This document shows positions 13,469 to 16,414 of a stretch of DNA of 16,414 bases, in pieces. Under the pieces are notes generated by a model. That model made no database searches, was not told the DNA's origin, and saw only the letters and a list, made by a program, of their open reading frames with translations. Location of the stretch: the NCBI GenBank assembly GCA_004566265.1, contig SPLB01000133.1:1-16414 (forward strand). The letters are read 5' to 3'. The translations under genes were made by a program, and so were the position numbers. The DNA comes from Paracoccaceae bacterium (GTDB taxonomy: Bacteria; Pseudomonadota; Alphaproteobacteria; Rhodobacterales; Rhodobacteraceae). Numbering within the stretch: the stretch's first letter is position 1; each line of letters begins with the position of its first letter.

Positions 13469-14485
13469 ATGACATATGGATTACAAGAACACGGGGGGTA
13501 TTTCGCGCAGAAATTGGCGCGCAAGCTGATCGAGGACGGATATGCGCCGGATGTTGTTCTCGCCCACATCCCGCCCGAAAGACGCTTTCTTGAAGCTGAA
13601 AATCTGATGATGCCGCTTCATGAACACGCAAGCTTTCTAGAACAGGCAGTGGACATCACTGGTAACTCCTTACTAGGGGTCGAGTTTGCAGAGACTCAGG
13701 ACTTCCTTGGACTGGGTGTGGTTGGATACTTGTTCCAGACAGCACCGACCTTGGGTTCGGCTCTGTCTTGCCTCGGAGAATACGGCAGTCTCTTTAGCAA
13801 GGCGTTGGTCATATGCACCGATGACCTTGACATGAATGGTCACTTGACGTGGTCTTACGAAGGCGGGCAGGGGCTTAAATTGGGTCAATGCGCAGAGTTT
13901 ACCGCTCATCTGCTGCTGCAGGGTGTTCATCGCTTTGTTGGGCCGCGCATTAAAGTGAAACGCGTTCTGTTTGAACACACCCGCACGCACCGCTTGCAGG
14001 AATTCACCGAAGCCTTTGGTATCAGGCCGGAGTTCGCGCGTGGACACAACCTGTTGTCATTCGCCGTTGAAGATTTGACCGCACCAATGCAGACGGCAGA
14101 CCCGCGACTTCACGGTATTTTGCGATCCCATGCCGCGAATTTACTCGATCGGGATGCGGGCCAAACCGACCAATTGGTGGTCACTGTTGAACGGGTGATC
14201 CTGAAGCGTCTGCCCGACGGCAAAGCCACGCTTCCGCAGGTCGCCCAGGAACTAGGAATTAGTGCCCGTACACTGTCGCGGCGTCTGTCGCACGAAGACA
14301 CCAGCTTTTTCAATATCCTCGAAGGGCTTCGGCGCGCCTTGGCTTTGCGTTATCTGAAAGAGCCGGGTATGACTCTTGCGGATGTGTCCTACCACTTGGG
14401 ATACTCTAGCCTCAGCAGCTTCAATGATGCATTCAAACGTTGGACGGGCAAAAGCCCTGGCCAGTACCGCTCCAAACCGAACTGA
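13469..14485 (+). CDS. AraC-family transcriptional regulator with arabinose-binding-like N-terminal domain
   Basis: The ATG at 13469 is preferred because AGGAAAGG lies six bases upstream. The ATG at 13448, seven codons earlier, has no ribosome binding site. The result is 338 residues, normal for this subgroup. The N-terminal part (about 18-205) matches the Arabinose_bd-type domain (PF12625) in overall layout, including GLGVVGYL and the SALSCLGEYGSLF helix. The C-terminal double helix-turn-helix (about 250-335) shows LPQVAQELGISARTLSRRL and LADVSYHLGYSSLSSFNDAF, ending in the family signature FKRWTGKSPGQYR. The ligand is unknown. The Cys-rich micro-ORF directly upstream may be co-transcribed or may control its translation. 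It converges on tamB with 18 bases between stops. Confidence 0.93.
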   Translation: MTYGLQEHGGYFAQKLARKLIEDGYAPDVVLAHIPPERRFLEAENLMMPLHEHASFLEQAVDITGNSLLGVEFAETQDFLGLGVVGYLFQTAPTLGSALSCLGEYGSLFSKALVICTDDLDMNGHLTWSYEGGQGLKLGQCAEFTAHLLLQGVHRFVGPRIKVKRVLFEHTRTHRLQEFTEAFGIRPEFARGHNLLSFAVEDLTAPMQTADPRLHGILRSHAANLLDRDAGQTDQLVVTVERVILKRLPDGKATLPQVAQELGISARTLSRRLSHEDTSFFNILEGLRRALALRYLKEPGMTLADVSYHLGYSSLSSFNDAFKRWTGKSPGQYRSKPN

Positions 14486-14503
14486 AACCCTTGGCTGGGC
14501 GTG

Positions 14504-16414
14504 TCAATAATCCCTTTTGAGGAAGAGCCCAAGTCCAGTTTCACCTGCGCCTGAAATCGTCCCCGTTGCCGTGAGAGACTGGCTCAGGTCAAGGTTGATG
14601 GTCAGCTCGCTGTCACCTTCGGCGGTAACATTGACATCCGTATAGATGCTGTCTGAGAGGTAACCGCCAAGCCCTAACTGCCCGGTCCCCAAGGTCTCTG
14701 CGCCAAGGTCGACAATGTCAACTTCGGATGCGTCGCGCAGCTCTTTTTCGGGCCGGTCGCTGCGACCTGAGAGGATCAGAACGGAACGCACCAGTCGCGC
14801 CGCTGCCAGGGGTGACAGATCTTTGATATTGTCCCCAAAAAGAAGCAATGCCAGAGCCTCTTCACTTGGGCGCATGGGGTCCGATGTGACATGAATACGT
14901 GGCGCATCCAAGCGACCGCCCAGTTCGAGCGTTGCAGTGCCCTGTTCGGTCTGTGCCGATGACCTGAACTCCAGATAGGGCGCCAAATCCCCCAACAAAG
15001 TAATCTGGCCTTGGTCTAGGGCGAGGCGACGGCCCAGAATGTCTAGGGTCCCGCGGATCAGAGAAATCTGACCGGCAGGGGTCGGGTTTGTCGTTGTGCC
15101 GCGCACAGTGATAGTGCCGCCAAGCTCTGCATTTAAACCGCGCCCGCGAGCAAAAATTTTTCGTGGTGCATTGATCGTCAAATCAAGCGCGACGGAAGAA
15201 CGCGCACGACGTGTTTGCTCCTCCCTAACCGAAGGATCTGACAGGCCCGCCCTTCTGCGCGTTTCTTGCTGCTCTGCTGTAGCGCCGGTAACACGCAAAG
15301 GGGGAATAGGGGCGGCGGATATGTTGCCGCTGGCTGTATTCAGGTTCAGCTTGGTCTCACCGACATTGATAACGCCATCCAGACGTGCCCCAGCTGTAAG
15401 GGGGGCGGACAGGCGCATTTGACCGTCCAAAGTGGTTTCGAAAGAGAGCTTGTCGGTCAGCACGACAGTGTTCAGCTCGATATTGAGGGCGCCTGTGTCG
15501 GGATCCGACAGGGGGACTGAGCCGGACAGGCGCAGGATGCCCCCATCGCGGGGCCGCGCCGCAAGGGCCAACGATGCGCGACCATTTGCCAGGTCGATCT
15601 GGCCGGTGATGCCTTCGATTCGTTGCGCAAGGTCAGGCAGCACCAGTCGGCTATCTCTGGTCTCAAACCGGCCGGAGAGGTTCGCCAGCTCAGGGGCGCC
15701 ATTTAACGCCAGATCAAAGGTCAGCGGCCCTTCGATCAGGCGCGGTCTCAAGAACGTGTTGGCACCTTCAAGCCGCAAACTGCCGTGGGATGAGACGTCA
15801 GCTTCTCCTTTTGCTTCGTCCCATTGACCGCGGAAGCGCATGTCTATGCCCAAAGGTCCACGCGCATTGCCGGTGATTTGCCATAGGGCATCCGCCCGTT
15901 TCGCATCCCCCTCGGACTGCAACGCACCGTCAAGGCCAGGAAGCAAGGTCCCGAGCTGGCCAACCATCAACCGGTAGCTCAGGTCAGCAGCGCCTGTTTC
16001 CTCCGTCAGGTTGCCCTTGAGATTCAGGTCCACAGCTGAAGGGCCAGTGATCGTGCCTGTGCCGTCAATGCGGCCGTCTTTACGAGTGACACGCCCCTTG
16101 GCCACGATTGGAGCGCCTCGGAACTGGTCGGCAAATCGTTCGGCCCTTGGGAGGCGCGCGTTGAAGTCTAAATCCGCAGTGCCATCGCGCGCGACCTGAC
16201 CAGAAAGCGCAAGGGTGATATCTTGGGCCGCCAAAATGTCCACCGTTCCCACCAATGTATCCCCCGCGCGGCGCAGATCAGCGTTCAGCGTCGCAGCGCC
16301 CTCCACGTGCGGAACGAACCGGCGTATCTGCTTCAGGTTGGCTGAGATGCGCAGTTGCCCGGTTGCGCTGTCAAGTTTGCCTGCGGCTTCGGCTGTGAGC
16401 TCGGCTGTTTCCAG
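14504..16414 (-). CDS. tamB: TamB-like translocation and assembly protein (DUF490), C-terminal part
   Basis: The reading frame is open to the right edge of the window, so only the C-terminal 636 residues are seen. A GTG inside it at 16306 is not a true start. The visible part is repetitive beta-strand sequence of alternating hydrophobic residues (for example RGTLDILGRRLALDQGQITLLG), as expected for the hydrophobic groove of TamB. It ends in the conserved DUF490 region with EALALLLFG and a terminal beta-strand pattern GETGLGLFLKRDY. TamB is an inner-membrane-anchored periplasmic protein that bridges to the outer membrane and supports phospholipid transport or autotransporter assembly. Its partner tamA is normally upstream and would lie to the right, outside the window. 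Confidence 0.85.
   Translation of the reverse strand: METAELTAEAAGKLDSATGQLRISANLKQIRRFVPHVEGAATLNADLRRAGDTLVGTVDILAAQDITLALSGQVARDGTADLDFNARLPRAERFADQFRGAPIVAKGRVTRKDGRIDGTGTITGPSAVDLNLKGNLTEETGAADLSYRLMVGQLGTLLPGLDGALQSEGDAKRADALWQITGNARGPLGIDMRFRGQWDEAKGEADVSSHGSLRLEGANTFLRPRLIEGPLTFDLALNGAPELANLSGRFETRDSRLVLPDLAQRIEGITGQIDLANGRASLALAARPRDGGILRLSGSVPLSDPDTGALNIELNTVVLTDKLSFETTLDGQMRLSAPLTAGARLDGVINVGETKLNLNTASGNISAAPIPPLRVTGATAEQQETRRRAGLSDPSVREEQTRRARSSVALDLTINAPRKIFARGRGLNAELGGTITVRGTTTNPTPAGQISLIRGTLDILGRRLALDQGQITLLGDLAPYLEFRSSAQTEQGTATLELGGRLDAPRIHVTSDPMRPSEEALALLLFGDNIKDLSPLAAARLVRSVLILSGRSDRPEKELRDASEVDIVDLGAETLGTGQLGLGGYLSDSIYTDVNVTAEGDSELTINLDLSQSLTATGTISGAGETGLGLFLKRDY

Noticed and set aside
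1..16414. CRISPR array, insertion sequence, integrase, rRNA or replication origin
   Set aside because: No regularly spaced repeats, transposase or integrase sequence, or rRNA signature was seen on either strand.

Overview
The window looks like chromosomal DNA from a Roseobacter-type alphaproteobacterium (Rhodobacteraceae). The basis is family resemblance of the encoded proteins, such as a GlpV-like glycerol-binding protein, a diverged DgoK and an FCD-type GntR regulator, together with moderately high GC coding sequence and strong GGAG-type ribosome binding sites. The species cannot be named from the sequence alone. Most genes are single-gene units in mixed orientation, typical of a housekeeping backbone with a few accessory insertions.

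Left part (1-5647): trpA on the minus strand ends in an intrinsic terminator. Beyond it, at the window edge, lies a perfect TetR-type dyad. trpA diverges from ychF. Downstream on the plus strand come a nucleoside hydrolase, a YcaQ/AlkX-like DNA glycosylase with a visible Q-L-D catalytic motif, and pth with a long basic C-terminal tail. Hairpin terminators follow ychF, the hydrolase and pth. About 390 bases with an AT-rich portion separate the glycosylase from pth.

Middle part (5648-10995): on the minus strand are blaI-like and blaR1/M56-like genes that overlap by 11 bases, then a GntR/FCD regulator. The M56 protein lacks the penicillin-sensing domain. After a gene-poor stretch of about 735 bases comes a stand-alone GlpV-like solute-binding protein with no permease or ATPase genes beside it. 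An intergenic region with an 11-bp direct repeat separates it from the next gene.

Right part (10996-16414): a THUMP-domain RNA methyltransferase (plus) converges on a degenerate DgoK-family gene (minus). The spacer after dgoK holds several dyads and two tiny tandem open frames. One is a 38-residue peptide with five cysteines in its last 14 residues. It lies just upstream of an AraC-family regulator (plus), which converges on tamB (minus, cut by the window edge).

The genes do not form one pathway. The most original item is the Cys-rich micro-ORF in front of the AraC regulator, which could be a leader peptide, a small metal- or thiol-active protein or a RiPP-like precursor. The blaI-blaR1-like pair without a penicillin-binding sensor and the orphan glycerol-binding protein are the next most interesting.
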